Shown here: piece after piece, positions 42,389 through 52,785 of the stretch
Numbering within the stretch: the first letter of the stretch is position 1
How the letters are laid out: each line of letters opens with the position of its first letter
NCBI GenBank assembly: GCA_020186115.1
Contig: WSYJ01000180.1
Coordinates: 124,001-188,000, forward strand
DNA: 64,000 nucleotides
Source of the DNA: Histomonas meleagridis
Taxonomy: Eukaryota; Parabasalia; Tritrichomonadida; Dientamoebidae
Direction of reading: 5' to 3'
Position numbers and translations under genes: made by a program
Notes under the pieces: model-generated
The model's input: the letters and a program-made list of their open reading frames with translations, nothing else
What the model was told of the DNA's origin: nothing
Database searches by the model: none

Positions 42389-43987
42389 ATGTCGATTATT
42401 TTTTCCTCAGAATGTCTCCCTTATGATCCCAATTTTCTGCAAGGAACAACATTTTCTTATACAACAGAATCAATAGAGCCACCTTCGATAGCAAAAGCTG
42501 TTTATAAATGTCCAAATTGTCAAGCATATAAATTACGAAAAGAAGATTTTTGTCCAATCTGTATGCCAAAAGCATTCTCTACTATTGTAGATGCAGATTT
42601 TAAATATTTCCAAATTGAAACAAAACCAAAAAAAGGTATTTCTGGGCCAATTGTATTTGTTTTACTTGATTTAAGCTTAGACATTAAAGATTTTAATACA
42701 TTTGCAAATTTTCTCAAAGCAGAATCAGAATCTCATTTTTATGATGATTTAATGTTCATTTTTGTTTTGGTGGGAAAATCAGTAACATTCATGAATTTTC
42801 TACATGAAGGTCAAATAGGATTCAGTTCTATGACTTCTGTTTTTGAACCATTAAAATATTTGAAACCTTTATTATCATATACAAAAGATATCAAAAAAGC
42901 TTTTAAGATAGGGAAATCAATTCTACAAAGCTCTCAAGGCGAGACCAATTGTTTGAATGACTTTTTATATTTTATAACCAATGATATTAGAGATGAAGCA
43001 TATCCATATATCCAAGATATTATATACATTTTCAAAGATAACATTCCAAAAGAGCCATCTATTTACGTTGATCTCCATACACATCTTATCCAAGTTACAG
43101 AAAGTCCAACACAAGGTGCCATTGATTTAGCGAATTATCTTCAAGCGTCTTTTAATGTTACCAATTCACTTCAAAGCAAATGCTTTTTTGATTCATTTCG
43201 GAAATCGATTGTTAAAAACACATGTAAACCATTTATCATCAAATTGTTTCATTCAGAAGGATTACAAATCAAAGATTTTTCTGGTCCTGTTTTAACACTA
43301 AGTACATCTAAGACTCGTTGTAACAAATATGAGCTCTCGTTGTGTAATGACAACCAGTTTCCTCCATATTTTATTCCGACATACGAACAAAAAGATCTTT
43401 ATAACCGTAACGGCTTTTTTTCAATGCAAATTGCGGTTTGCTACTTCACCAACAGCATTATTGTGATTAACAATGTTTGGCGGAAAGAAACGAATACCAA
43501 AGATTGGATCAATGTTTTACTTAAGAAGAAGATGAATAAGGCCAGTGCCATTTTTTATGCAGCTTTATATCAAAAGAAGGCATGTCAAATTTTGAAGACT
43601 TATATTAAAACTCCGATAAATTGGTCAGTACCAAATCGAAACATAAAATGTTTTGGAGATAAATCTATAGCTAAAAAGGTTTCCGAGCTTGAAAACTTCA
43701 TATCGTCATTTTTCGGAAATTCCAACAATTTCATCAAGCCTGCAATAAAGGCATACATGCTAAGGGAGCTTGTGTTTGGCAACGGCGATAGTATTGTCGC
43801 GATGTTTGAATCAATTTTATATTCGAATTTGGATGAGAATTCGAACGTTTTGTTGATTCCACCATTTCAGTTCGTAATGAATAAAATATACGGCGAAAGA
43901 GATATGTTCGTAGTGCTCATAGATAATAATTCGCTACATGGAATTATTCAGTTGATTAAAACGTTCAGGAAAAAGTGGGGATGCTGA
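42389..43987 (+). CDS. Divergent Sec23/Sec24-like COPII coat protein
   Basis: 532 residues from the Met at 42389; the 42 residues upstream have no Sec23 character. A short zinc finger (YKCPNCQAYKLRKEDFCPIC, CX2C-X10-CX2C) is followed by a trunk-like vWA fold (GPIVFVLLDLSLDIKDFNTFANFL) and helices. The gelsolin-like end FVVLIDNNSLHGIIQLIKTF matches the way Sec23 finishes. True Sec23 binds Sar1 and acts as its GAP in COPII vesicles leaving the ER. The catalytic Arg finger cannot be placed confidently. It is shorter than Sec23 (about 750), so it may be a paralogue with another cargo or partner. Sec24-like identity is a weaker alternative. Confidence 0.55.
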   Translation: MSIIFSSECLPYDPNFLQGTTFSYTTESIEPPSIAKAVYKCPNCQAYKLRKEDFCPICMPKAFSTIVDADFKYFQIETKPKKGISGPIVFVLLDLSLDIKDFNTFANFLKAESESHFYDDLMFIFVLVGKSVTFMNFLHEGQIGFSSMTSVFEPLKYLKPLLSYTKDIKKAFKIGKSILQSSQGETNCLNDFLYFITNDIRDEAYPYIQDIIYIFKDNIPKEPSIYVDLHTHLIQVTESPTQGAIDLANYLQASFNVTNSLQSKCFFDSFRKSIVKNTCKPFIIKLFHSEGLQIKDFSGPVLTLSTSKTRCNKYELSLCNDNQFPPYFIPTYEQKDLYNRNGFFSMQIAVCYFTNSIIVINNVWRKETNTKDWINVLLKKKMNKASAIFYAALYQKKACQILKTYIKTPINWSVPNRNIKCFGDKSIAKKVSELENFISSFFGNSNNFIKPAIKAYMLRELVFGNGDSIVAMFESILYSNLDENSNVLLIPPFQFVMNKIYGERDMFVVLIDNNSLHGIIQLIKTFRKKWGC

Positions 43988-44636
43988 GTTTAATAAATGT
44001 TGAATGAGGATAAATATTGTTTTGTTTGAGTAACCATTGATAGGCTGACGTGAAATCTGTAGAGAACATGTTTTGTTATGTGTGTTAAATAAATTTTTTT
44101 GATTTAAATTTGTAATTTTCGCAATCATTGAATTTAGGAGAACGTTAACAAGAAAAATTTTTATTCTCGTTTTTCTTCTCAAATATTATTTAAATAATAT
44201 TTTTGGGAATGAAGATATGTTAAAATTTCTATTTGCTAACAAACTATTTAAAAATTTATGATTTCTTTTAGGAGATTTACCTGTTTTTCCGCTGTCTATG
44301 TAATAAAATTATTAATATATTTCGATATATACCCTTAAAATTTAGATGACATCCAAGAAAGGAAATCTCAAATTAAAAAAGAAAGAATTCATAAAGTCAT
44401 TGATTTTCGACACTTTTGATTAAAATAAAGGTTTTCACCATGAAAACATGCAAATCATTACTATACCAAAGTATTTCTTTAATTTTTTCATCAATTAAAA
44501 ATCTGAACAATATATAAAACAAATTAGTGTATTCTAAAATCTAAAGTTATAAACTAAATATAGTTCTATAAGAAATCTCGATAAAAAAAGTGAATTTATC
44601 GTTCATTTCATTTTACAAAATATTCGTTAAAGCCAA
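43988..44636. other. Intergenic, no gene seen
   Basis: A/T-rich sequence. Just before the next ATG lie TCGTTCATTTCATTTTAC and TTCGTTAAAG, initiator-like motifs for ankyrin locus 5. Confidence 0.5.
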
Positions 44637-46462
44637 ATGAAAACTTATAATGATTGGGAAGCACTCAAAAAAACCCAACAAATAATTTTTAAACTAGATA
44701 TGAAGCAAGCTTCACAATCAGCACAAGCAGTAATTAATATATTTGACAAATATGTTGATGAATACCAGTACTCCTTTAATTTAATTATTAGTCAAATCAT
44801 ATATTTGTCATTTGTTGTATCTCATGAAAATTATGAATCATGCTTCAATTTTATGAAGGAAATTGAGAAACAGAAAAAAAACAAAATTTTCGATTTTTTC
44901 AGTTGTTTCATTTTAAAAGATATTTCAAGTGAATCATATTATCTTATTGAAAAAATGATTGAACATAATTTAATTGAACCAAAAATTATCCAAAAAAAAG
45001 CTGATCAAAGTTTGGGAGTGAAACTACATTTTATACATCTTTTGGATACTAATGAAAAAAACCAATATAAAAATTTATATAGTGAAGAACTTCTAAGGAA
45101 TGATTTTGAACTTCATAAGCAATATGTTAAAGAAGGACATAATCCAAATGAAATTGTGAAAATAATTCGAAATGATGAAATAGAAAAACTTCAAGAAATA
45201 TCATCGCAAACAAATTTTGATTTTAATCAAACAATTAAACCATCACTTTATGAAAGATGTTCTTTTATTAACAATTGGAATATTTCATTAATTGATTATG
45301 CAGCATTTTTTTCTTCAGTTAATTGTTTTAAATATTTACTCATGAATGGTGCAAATGTAAGCAATACAGGCAAATATGCAATTGCAGGTGGAAATCTTGA
45401 AATTATGCATTTATGTGAACAAAATTATTCATCATTTGAAGATGCATATAAAACAGCAATTAAATATCATCAAAATGATATCTTTAAATATCTTTATGAT
45501 AATAAAATTCATAAAATTGATAATTTAGAAAATTTAGGAAAGAAATGTATTTTGTATCATAACTATGAAATATTTTCATTTTTACAAAAATGTGGAATGA
45601 AAATAGATAATTCAATTATTAATGAATCTGCAAAGATAGGAAATATATTTCTTACTAAATACTTTCTTGAATTTAATCAGTCACCAGAAAATATTTTATT
45701 TTTCTCTTCGGAATCAGAAAACGTCGAACTTGTTAAGTATATCTTGGAACATGAAGGAATTGATATTAATGCTAAAAATATTTATTCGTTTTATTTAAAA
45801 TTTATTCTAACGATTTTATATTTTAAAATAATATTCGGATTTTATTTATATGATTTAATACAGCCCTTTTTTTTGTTACTAAAATGCATGACACAGAAAT
45901 AATTAAATATCTTCTTCAACAAAAAGGAATTGATGTTAATGCTAAAACAAATTATTTGTTTTATTTAAAATTTATTTTAATAATTTTATTTTTTAAAATA
46001 ATATTTGGGAAATATTTAAATTATTTCAAACAGCACTTATGCATGCATCTGAATATGGTTATATCGAAATAGTTCAATTGCTTCTTGAACATGAAGGAAT
46101 TGATGTTAATGCAAAAGATATTTAATTGTTTTACATAATATCTATTTTGATAGCATGAGATTTTGAAAAAAAATTTGAAAATTATCAAAATTATTTAGAA
46201 CAGCACTTATGATTGCATCTGAAGAAGGTAATATAGAAATAGTTCAATTGCTTCTTGAACATGAAGGAATTGATGTTAATGCAAAAGATATTTAATTGTT
46301 TTATTATATATTTATTTTAATAATCTGAAATTTCAAAATTATATTTGAAAAATGTTTAAATGATTTAATACAGCGCTTATGATTGCATCCAATAAGGGAC
46401 ACACAGAAATAGTTCAATTATTTAAAGAACAAAAAGGAATTGGTACTAATGATAAAGATTAA
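44637..46462 (+). CDS. DUF3447/ankyrin repeat protein, locus 5, modules split by spacers
   Basis: The continuous frame (44637-45902) holds the helical N-terminus (MKTYNDWEALKKTQQIIFKL), the FELHKQYVKEGHNPNEIV block, the DUF3447 core (LIDYAAFFSSVNCFKYLL, YAIAGGNLEIMHLCEQN) and a first module ending EGIDINAKN. Four more open modules follow: NTALFFVTKMHDTEIIKYLL, QTALMHASEYGYIEIVQLLL, RTALMIASEEGNIEIVQLLL and NTALMIASNKGHTEIVQLFK, the last ending GTNDKD at a stop at 46462. The spacers between them contain stops (for example right after NAKDI in two of them). The unspliced frame would instead end in a hydrophobic stretch FYLKFILTILYFKIIFGFYL, resembling a tail anchor. Confidence 0.6.
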
Positions 46463-46715
46463 AATTTAAAATATTTTATTCTTTACCACATTATGTGATG
46501 TTAAAGTTATGTTTTTGGTAAGTTTAAACATTTATTTCAGATTTACCATAAAAATGATAACAATGAAATGGAAAATAGTACACCAATATCAATTCTTTTT
46601 TATAAATATTTTCGTATCCATTGATTATCTGATTCATGATATCTTTTATACATAAAATTTGTTTGTTTTAATATTAAAAAAAAATAAATTTAAAAAACAT
46701 TTTTATATACAAATA

Positions 46716-49472
46716 TTAATCCACTGAATCTTTTTCCTTCACAACACCATCAAGTGGAGGTAGAGATGCCATACTTCCTCTCCTTTGCTTCCTTTCCATA
46801 TTTTGGATTTCGTTACTTTTTTCCTTGATCATTTCTTCCAGTTTTTTTATCCTTTCCAAATCTTCAGTTCGCGCTTCTCTACATCGAAACTTTTCTTCCC
46901 ATTGTTTAATGTCGCTTTCAAGCTGCGAAATTGTTTGTTTCTTTTTCATTTCGATTTCTTGTATTTCTTTATTTATTGAGTTCTTTTCATCTTCGAATCT
47001 TTTTTTCATCGTTTCAATTCTTTGATCATATTCTCCTTTTAGTAGTGATATTATATCATCATTATTTTTCTTTTGTAACTCTGTTTTGTTAGATAATTCT
47101 ATTGCAGAAACTTGGAATTCATCAATTAACGTTTTCCAAAAATCTTCAACTTCTTTTTGTAAAGTAGTCAATTTCTCTTTCAAAACTTTATTTTTATCTT
47201 TCAAGTCAACTTTTTCAATGTTTGCATTGATCGTTTTAATTGATTGATAAAATTCATCAAGTTGTTTAATATGATCTTCACCAAATTTAATTAAATTATC
47301 ATATATTGATTGGAGTTTATCTGTTTCGGTTGTTTGTTCATCTTCTATTATTTTTAATCTTTTTTCAGTATTTTGATTGATTTGTTCAATTTGATTTTTA
47401 ATTTCCGGAAATTGTTTTTGTGTATTTAAATCTTCTTCGTCTTTCTTATTGTTATAAATTCCAAGGTTTTGTTGCTGATTAAAATTTCTTTCTTTTACTT
47501 CATCAATTGATTTTGTTAATTCGTTAATTAAATTTTTCTTTTCGTTTTCATCTTTTTTTAATTGTTTCGAAAAAATTTTATACAAATAAGAAAACTCATT
47601 TTCTTTATTTCGTTTTAATTCTTCGTTTTTCTTTTCTGTTTTCATATGTTCTGATTTTAATTTTAATATTTTTCCTTTAAGTTCATTTTTCTTTTGATCG
47701 ATTTCATTTTTATATAATTTTTCGGATTCATTAATTTTTATATTTAAATTTTCGATTTGATTTTTGTTTTGAAGTTTTTCTTTTTGAGAATTTTCTATTT
47801 CGTTAATTAATTTTTGTGTTTCGATAATTTTTAAGTTAATTATTTTAAGTTTATTTTCATATTCATTACGAATTATATCCAATTTTTCTTTTCTTTGTTT
47901 TTCAAGTTCGATTAATAATTTATTTTTTTCATTTTCGAGTTCTTTTTGTTGCATTTCATCAAGTTGTTTCATTTGTTGTTTATGTTCCATTTTTAATGAA
48001 TGTATTTTCTTTTTGATTTCATTTTGTAAGTTTTCGATATTTTTTTGATGATTATTTTTTATTTCTTTGATTGTTCTTTCATATTTTTCTTTTTCTTTAT
48101 CATTTTTTAGTTTCTTTTGTTTCATTCGATATTCGAAATTGTTTTTATCTTTTAATATTTCGATATCATTTCGAATTTGTTGGATTTCATTTAATAAATT
48201 TTGTATTTTATCATTTGGGCCAAAATTTAATTCTAAACAAATGTTTTCTAATTCTTCTTTTTGATTTTGTTGAATCTCTTTCATTGTTTTTCGATGATTT
48301 TCTTTAATTTCTTTTATCTTTTCTTTGTGTCTTTTTTCTTCATCATTAATAAATTCTTCGATTTGTTCAATTTTATAATTATTTTCATTTTCGATTTTCG
48401 AAAATTCATTTTCGAGTTTTTCGTTAATTGATTTTATATTGTCCAAAAAAATTTGATGTTTATCATCAATTTCGTTCATTTCTTTTTTATATTGTTCACT
48501 TATATTATTTCCTTTAGTTCGAAGTTCTTTCTCAAACTCAATTTGATTTTTAAGTTGCATTGATTTAACTTCGAATTTTGCTTTGTCACGTTTTGCTTCT
48601 TCTTTGATTTTACGTATTTCGGCTTCTTTGTTGTTTTTGCAATTTTCGATTTTAACTTTTAAATTGTTAATCGATTCTGAATGCGATGCTTCGATTATGT
48701 TCTTTTTGTATTGAGCTTCTTGTAAAAGATGTTCTGTTTTGTTTTGGTGTATTTCGATTTGTTCATTGAACAATTTAATATTCTGTAAAATTGATTCTTT
48801 GTCAAGAAGAAGTTCGTTGTATCGATTATTGATGGATGATTCTTGAAGTGTAAGCGCTTCTGACGCAGAACGTTGTCCTTCAGCTGCTGAATTACGAAGA
48901 TTGGTTATCTCTAATTCATAACGCTTACGAAGATCTTCTTCGCGCTTGACAGATTGTATAACTAAATCATTAAATTGTTTGTTGGCTTCAATTAAATGCT
49001 TTGAATACTCCTTTTGATGATTATCTTTTATGGTAGAGACAACAGATGTAGTTGTTACATTGATTTCTTGTTGTGCTTTTTGGAATAATTTTCGTTGATC
49101 TTCCATCTTATGTCTCAATTCATTCATCTGTGTTTTAAGGAATTGAATATCTCTTTTAGCTTGGTTTGTAATGGAATTTACTTGATCTTCCAGTTTTTCT
49201 TTTATATATTTGAAATTTTGATCATAATTTTCCTCTGATTTATTTAAAATATTATTCCCCCTTTTTATCAGGTCTATTTTATTTTTTACATCATCTGTGA
49301 TTTCTTTTGATTTTATTTTGATTTCATTAAATTCATCATTATAAAATTCTTTGAGTTCATCAAGATACTCTTTGGTTGCATTTGATTCTGAATGTAATTT
49401 AAATACTGTCTTTGTCATGTCTGCAATTTTTTTACATAATGCTACTTCAATTTCTTTTTTCCTTTCATCCAT
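46716..49472 (-). CDS. FAM184-like coiled-coil protein
   Basis: 918 residues, nearly all heptad coiled coil from about 50 to 880. Two ends point to the FAM184 family. Near the start KKIADMTKTVFKLHSESNATK matches the family's KKIAQLTKVIYALN region. Near the end WEEKFRCREARTEDLERIKKLEEMI matches its EKYLMRESKPEDIQMITELK region. Between them lies repeated EKQRKEKLDIIRNEYE-type sequence. Function in other eukaryotes is poorly known; in a flagellate a cytoskeletal role is plausible but not shown. The tail RRGSMASLPPL looks like a phosphorylation site. The start lies 3-5 nt from a GGGGTACCCC palindrome, so the leader is very short or the true start is one of the next codons. Confidence 0.7.
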   Translation of the reverse strand: MDERKKEIEVALCKKIADMTKTVFKLHSESNATKEYLDELKEFYNDEFNEIKIKSKEITDDVKNKIDLIKRGNNILNKSEENYDQNFKYIKEKLEDQVNSITNQAKRDIQFLKTQMNELRHKMEDQRKLFQKAQQEINVTTTSVVSTIKDNHQKEYSKHLIEANKQFNDLVIQSVKREEDLRKRYELEITNLRNSAAEGQRSASEALTLQESSINNRYNELLLDKESILQNIKLFNEQIEIHQNKTEHLLQEAQYKKNIIEASHSESINNLKVKIENCKNNKEAEIRKIKEEAKRDKAKFEVKSMQLKNQIEFEKELRTKGNNISEQYKKEMNEIDDKHQIFLDNIKSINEKLENEFSKIENENNYKIEQIEEFINDEEKRHKEKIKEIKENHRKTMKEIQQNQKEELENICLELNFGPNDKIQNLLNEIQQIRNDIEILKDKNNFEYRMKQKKLKNDKEKEKYERTIKEIKNNHQKNIENLQNEIKKKIHSLKMEHKQQMKQLDEMQQKELENEKNKLLIELEKQRKEKLDIIRNEYENKLKIINLKIIETQKLINEIENSQKEKLQNKNQIENLNIKINESEKLYKNEIDQKKNELKGKILKLKSEHMKTEKKNEELKRNKENEFSYLYKIFSKQLKKDENEKKNLINELTKSIDEVKERNFNQQQNLGIYNNKKDEEDLNTQKQFPEIKNQIEQINQNTEKRLKIIEDEQTTETDKLQSIYDNLIKFGEDHIKQLDEFYQSIKTINANIEKVDLKDKNKVLKEKLTTLQKEVEDFWKTLIDEFQVSAIELSNKTELQKKNNDDIISLLKGEYDQRIETMKKRFEDEKNSINKEIQEIEMKKKQTISQLESDIKQWEEKFRCREARTEDLERIKKLEEMIKEKSNEIQNMERKQRRGSMASLPPLDGVVKEKDSVD

Positions 49473-49474
49473 CT

Positions 49475-49519
49475 ATTGGGGTACCCCATTTATTTAACGT
49501 ATTTTATGGGGCAGCCCAT
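49475..49519. promoter_or_regulatory. Two GGGG(T/C)A-CCCC palindromes before the FAM184-like gene
   Basis: TGGGGTACCCCA at 49477-49488 and ATGGGGCAGCCCAT at 49506-49519 (one mismatch from symmetry). The same motif appears upstream of the next minus-strand gene. Such G/C-rich palindromes stand out in this A/T-rich DNA and look like binding sites of a dimeric factor. Confidence 0.55.
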
Positions 49520-49570
49520 ATTACATTTGTTGTTTTCATGCATTCAGCTCTAAAAAACACAAGAAATGAT

Positions 49571-50767
49571 TTATTCAAAAGAAATGACAAATTCAAGAGA
49601 TGAATCAGCTCCAAGCCAAATTTGAGCTGTTCCATATTCACCCCAAGAATTAGTTGATGCTTCTGATTCTCCCATTTGAAGTAAAAGCTTTGCAGGAGAA
49701 ATGGTATTCTTTGGGTCTCCATCAGGATATCCACCGATATAAGTTGGTGATTCTGGACTTGATAATTTTTGAAGTTTTGATTTCACGAAATAAATGTCCA
49801 GAGGAGCCGAAAGCCCGGTTAATGCTTGATTATTATTTTCTAATGACTTAGGTGTCATCATTCCTCTTTTCCATCCAGTCACAATTCTTGGTTCGTTGAA
49901 TGGTTTGTCTGAAGGGTCTGCGTACTCAAGTTCTTGGATCTGTTCTTTCGTATAAACTGAAATTGGAAGCTGACTTCCGCATTTGGTACAAAAAGTGCCA
50001 ACAATTAACGTCTCCCTTTTGTCTTCTGGAAAATATTGTTGGATTTCACCTGGAAGAGATCCAACATAAAGAGAAAAGACTAGATCCGCCTCTTCCCCAC
50101 AGCCTTCGTTAGGACATATATGCTTGCCTTGGCTTGGTAAGTAAGGACATGCTCCACCAAATTTGGAAACTGTTGGATCATCAGAATCTTGATTAGACAC
50201 TTTGGGTATGAAGTAACAAGCTTTAAGAGAACTAGCAATTGCTTCTGCTTTCTTTTCTTCTTCTTCAAAGACATTGAATAAGGAAGCATTAATGTTCTTT
50301 ATTTGATTTTTATAGTGAAGAAGAAGGCACAACTGTAACTGAGTTAGTTCTTTCCCATTGAGATAGTCGCATAATTCTTCAAATGTTATTGATGCATCTG
50401 ATTGATCATTAAAACGTGGAATATATGCAGCAAGAAGTGAAAAATATGATTCTAATGCTTCTATGCATGTCTGTGGTTGGAATAGTTCTTCTGTTTCAAA
50501 TGTCATCAAATAGTTAATTAAGTTTGCTTTGAGTGGTGGATTTTCTTTGATAATTTGCTTGATAATATCATTGTATAACCTGCACGATGCATAAGAACTT
50601 TTTTTTAGTAGTTGATCAAGAAGATTTTCAAATAAAGAATTATTTGATCGAATGAACTCAGAAATTGTTTTGATTGCCATTTCTTTTTCTTCTTTTGCAC
50701 GTATCCTCCTTCCTGGGTCTTCATTCTTTTTTATAATTTCCTGAATTTCTTCTGGGAATGCTTCCAT
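49571..50767 (-). CDS. DUF1963/YwqG-like protein with zinc-binding cysteines
   Basis: 398 residues. The first 180 are helical. Then comes a beta-rich part beginning KFGGACPYLPSQGKHICPNEGCGEEADLVFSLYVGSL, continuing with GTFCTKCGSQLPISV and ending LLLQMGESEASTNSWGEYGTAQIWLGADSSLEFVISFE. The GG-x-PYLP opening and the WG-x-x-G-T-x-x-x-W strand pair near the end are the marks of the DUF1963 (YwqG) fold. The CPNEGC and CTKC pairs could bind one zinc. Function is unknown in every lineage I know of. The 98-bp gap to the next gene in the same direction is short but each has its own palindromic motif. The stop overlaps TAAA. Confidence 0.5.
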   Translation of the reverse strand: MEAFPEEIQEIIKKNEDPGRRIRAKEEKEMAIKTISEFIRSNNSLFENLLDQLLKKSSYASCRLYNDIIKQIIKENPPLKANLINYLMTFETEELFQPQTCIEALESYFSLLAAYIPRFNDQSDASITFEELCDYLNGKELTQLQLCLLLHYKNQIKNINASLFNVFEEEEKKAEAIASSLKACYFIPKVSNQDSDDPTVSKFGGACPYLPSQGKHICPNEGCGEEADLVFSLYVGSLPGEIQQYFPEDKRETLIVGTFCTKCGSQLPISVYTKEQIQELEYADPSDKPFNEPRIVTGWKRGMMTPKSLENNNQALTGLSAPLDIYFVKSKLQKLSSPESPTYIGGYPDGDPKNTISPAKLLLQMGESEASTNSWGEYGTAQIWLGADSSLEFVISFE

Positions 50768-51125
50768 CGACCAACGCGATTTTTGCGACCGTTAATATGG
50801 GGCACCCCATTTCCTTCTTTAAAAACTACTCAAATCTTTTTCATCTTTGTGGAATTTTATTTAATGGGTGTAGTCTCTTTTTGAAGCAAATTAAGTGTAT
50901 GTTTTAAATTTTAATTTTCAAAAGTATATGTTTTAATTTTATATATTTGATAAATATGAATTTTTGATAAAAACTTTTTTAAACTCTCTTTAAGGCATGT
51001 ATTAGGAGACAAGAAAGTTGAAACTTCCAAGTAACTAATGGAATTAACATGGAAAAAAGATTGGATATCTAGAAAAAGTGACATTTTACGTTTTGAAAAA
51101 GCGGTTATGACAAAAATAATCTCGA
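50768..51125. promoter_or_regulatory. Divergent promoter region: DUF1963-like gene and striatin-like gene
   Basis: On the minus side AACGGT (50788-50793, 21 nt before the ATG) is followed upstream by the palindrome ATGGGGCACCCCAT (50797-50810). On the plus side GCGGTTATG (51101-51109) lies about 20 nt before the striatin-like ATG. The middle is A/T-rich with no gene. Confidence 0.55.
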
Positions 51126-52382
51126 ATGAGTTCATTGGAATCTTTAGTTCAAAGAGTTAAACTTCATCAAGAACGCGCACAGGAGTGGGCGGAGGAGCGT
51201 AACAAGTTGAAAACCGAGCTTTCAATTCTAACAGGCAAAGCAGCTGCAAGAATGATGTGTCAAAAAGAACTCGAAGAACAAATATTCCAACTTCAAAAGT
51301 TGCTTGGTGTTCAGCCTCAATCTTCACCAACAGCGAGCATCGTTACGCCAAGGCGGAAAGTATTACAAACGGCTGAACCTCCCAAAGCAGAATCAATTGA
51401 CCACTCACAACCTTACAAATATCGTCCAAGAAATACACTCAATGTTCATTTAGATTGTGTACGTGCACTTTGTTTTTACCAAACACAACCAATTCTTGTA
51501 TCAGCCTCAGATGATGGCACAATCAGAGTTATTAACATTGACCCCAAACCAGCAACAGCCACCAAGAGAAAAGTCAAACGAAATCCTGTTAATATTGCTT
51601 CTCTTCGTGGACATCCAGCTCCAGTTCTTGTTCTTAAATCATTTATGAAAGATGGTGTTCAAATGATGCTTAGTGGAGATTTAGAAGGTAATGTTGCTGT
51701 TTGGGAGATGCCAGTTATTGGCTGTGCGTTATATGATACTCATGGAGTAGTTACACATCATCGTACAAAACTTTATAAGATCCACTCTGATTCTATCTGG
51801 TCCATTGACATTGTAGGCAACAAAGCAATCACCGCATCGTCTGATGGAACCCTTAAAATGTTCAACATCGATGATGGGATTGCGGAGAACGTTAAAACCG
51901 CATCAAAGCCACTTTTTGTATGCGGTTATGGCGACGATAAATACGTTGTATGCAACGATAACAATGTTATTCAACTATTTAAAGTTAATGAAGAAATTGG
52001 GCAAACAACGATTCCATCACGTGCGTATTCGATGACGATTGTTAAAAACGAAGGACATTTAGTTTTAGGATGCGAAGATAATCAAATACGAATTATTAAT
52101 ATACAAAAGATGGAACTTATAAAAGAATTTGTAGCACATGAAAAACCTGTTTCCGGTGTAGCAGTAACTCCTTGTGGACATTTTATCGTGTCAACAAGTC
52201 ACGACTTGAAAGTTCGAGTTTGGAGAGTCGATACTTATAAAATGGAATACGATGACTCAATTCATAAGGATAAATATGGAGAAGGGATTTTGTGTTGCGC
52301 TGCAAGCTCACCAAGTTGTACTAAGCACTTGTTTGCAACAGGTGGAGCGGATGGTTCAATACATGTTTTTGTACAAGTTTAA
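51126..52382 (+). CDS. Striatin-like WD40 protein
   Basis: 418 residues. An N-terminal coiled coil (about 5-60, LVQRVKLHQERAQEWAEERNKL) is followed by a linker and a C-terminal seven-bladed WD40 propeller. The first blade, NVHLDCVRALCFYQTQPILVSASDDGTIRVI, and the last, KHLFATGGADGSIHVFVQ, match the striatin pattern (HFDGIRALAFHPIEPVLITASED... and ...YIASAGADALAKVFV). Striatins are the scaffold that brings PP2A to kinases in the STRIPAK complex. This form is about half the length of human striatin, lacking most of the middle region. Other coiled-coil WD40 proteins are possible but fit less well. Confidence 0.7.
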   Translation: MSSLESLVQRVKLHQERAQEWAEERNKLKTELSILTGKAAARMMCQKELEEQIFQLQKLLGVQPQSSPTASIVTPRRKVLQTAEPPKAESIDHSQPYKYRPRNTLNVHLDCVRALCFYQTQPILVSASDDGTIRVINIDPKPATATKRKVKRNPVNIASLRGHPAPVLVLKSFMKDGVQMMLSGDLEGNVAVWEMPVIGCALYDTHGVVTHHRTKLYKIHSDSIWSIDIVGNKAITASSDGTLKMFNIDDGIAENVKTASKPLFVCGYGDDKYVVCNDNNVIQLFKVNEEIGQTTIPSRAYSMTIVKNEGHLVLGCEDNQIRIINIQKMELIKEFVAHEKPVSGVAVTPCGHFIVSTSHDLKVRVWRVDTYKMEYDDSIHKDKYGEGILCCAASSPSCTKHLFATGGADGSIHVFVQV

Positions 52383-52785
52383 TAATAATAAAATGATTTT
52401 TACTTCTTTTGAATGTAATTTTCATTCGCTGAAACTTCTTCTGAGGTTTGATTACAAAGCAAAACAGCAATAAAGAAATAGTACGTGCGAAAGACAAAGA
52501 ACTGAATTTAATATTAAATCATTTTGTACCATTTTATGAATTGTTATGATGTTACAATAAAACAAAAATTTGACGTCGAATTGTATATAATAAACATTTC
52601 CTCATTGTTTAATAATTGGAGAATCATTTAAAATGGATTGAGTTATTTGAGCTATGTTTAATCAAATTGGGTGATTCCAATCTTTTAGCTAATATTAAAA
52701 GAGTTATCATGGATAAAGATACATAAGAAAAATCGAGTTTGCAGATCTCGAAAAACATTTGTTACAATTACCAAAATTGAAATAT
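52383..52785. other. Intergenic between convergent genes
   Basis: 3' ends of the striatin-like and Cbf5 genes face each other here. A/T-rich with AATAAA/TAAA words; no gene seen. Confidence 0.5.
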
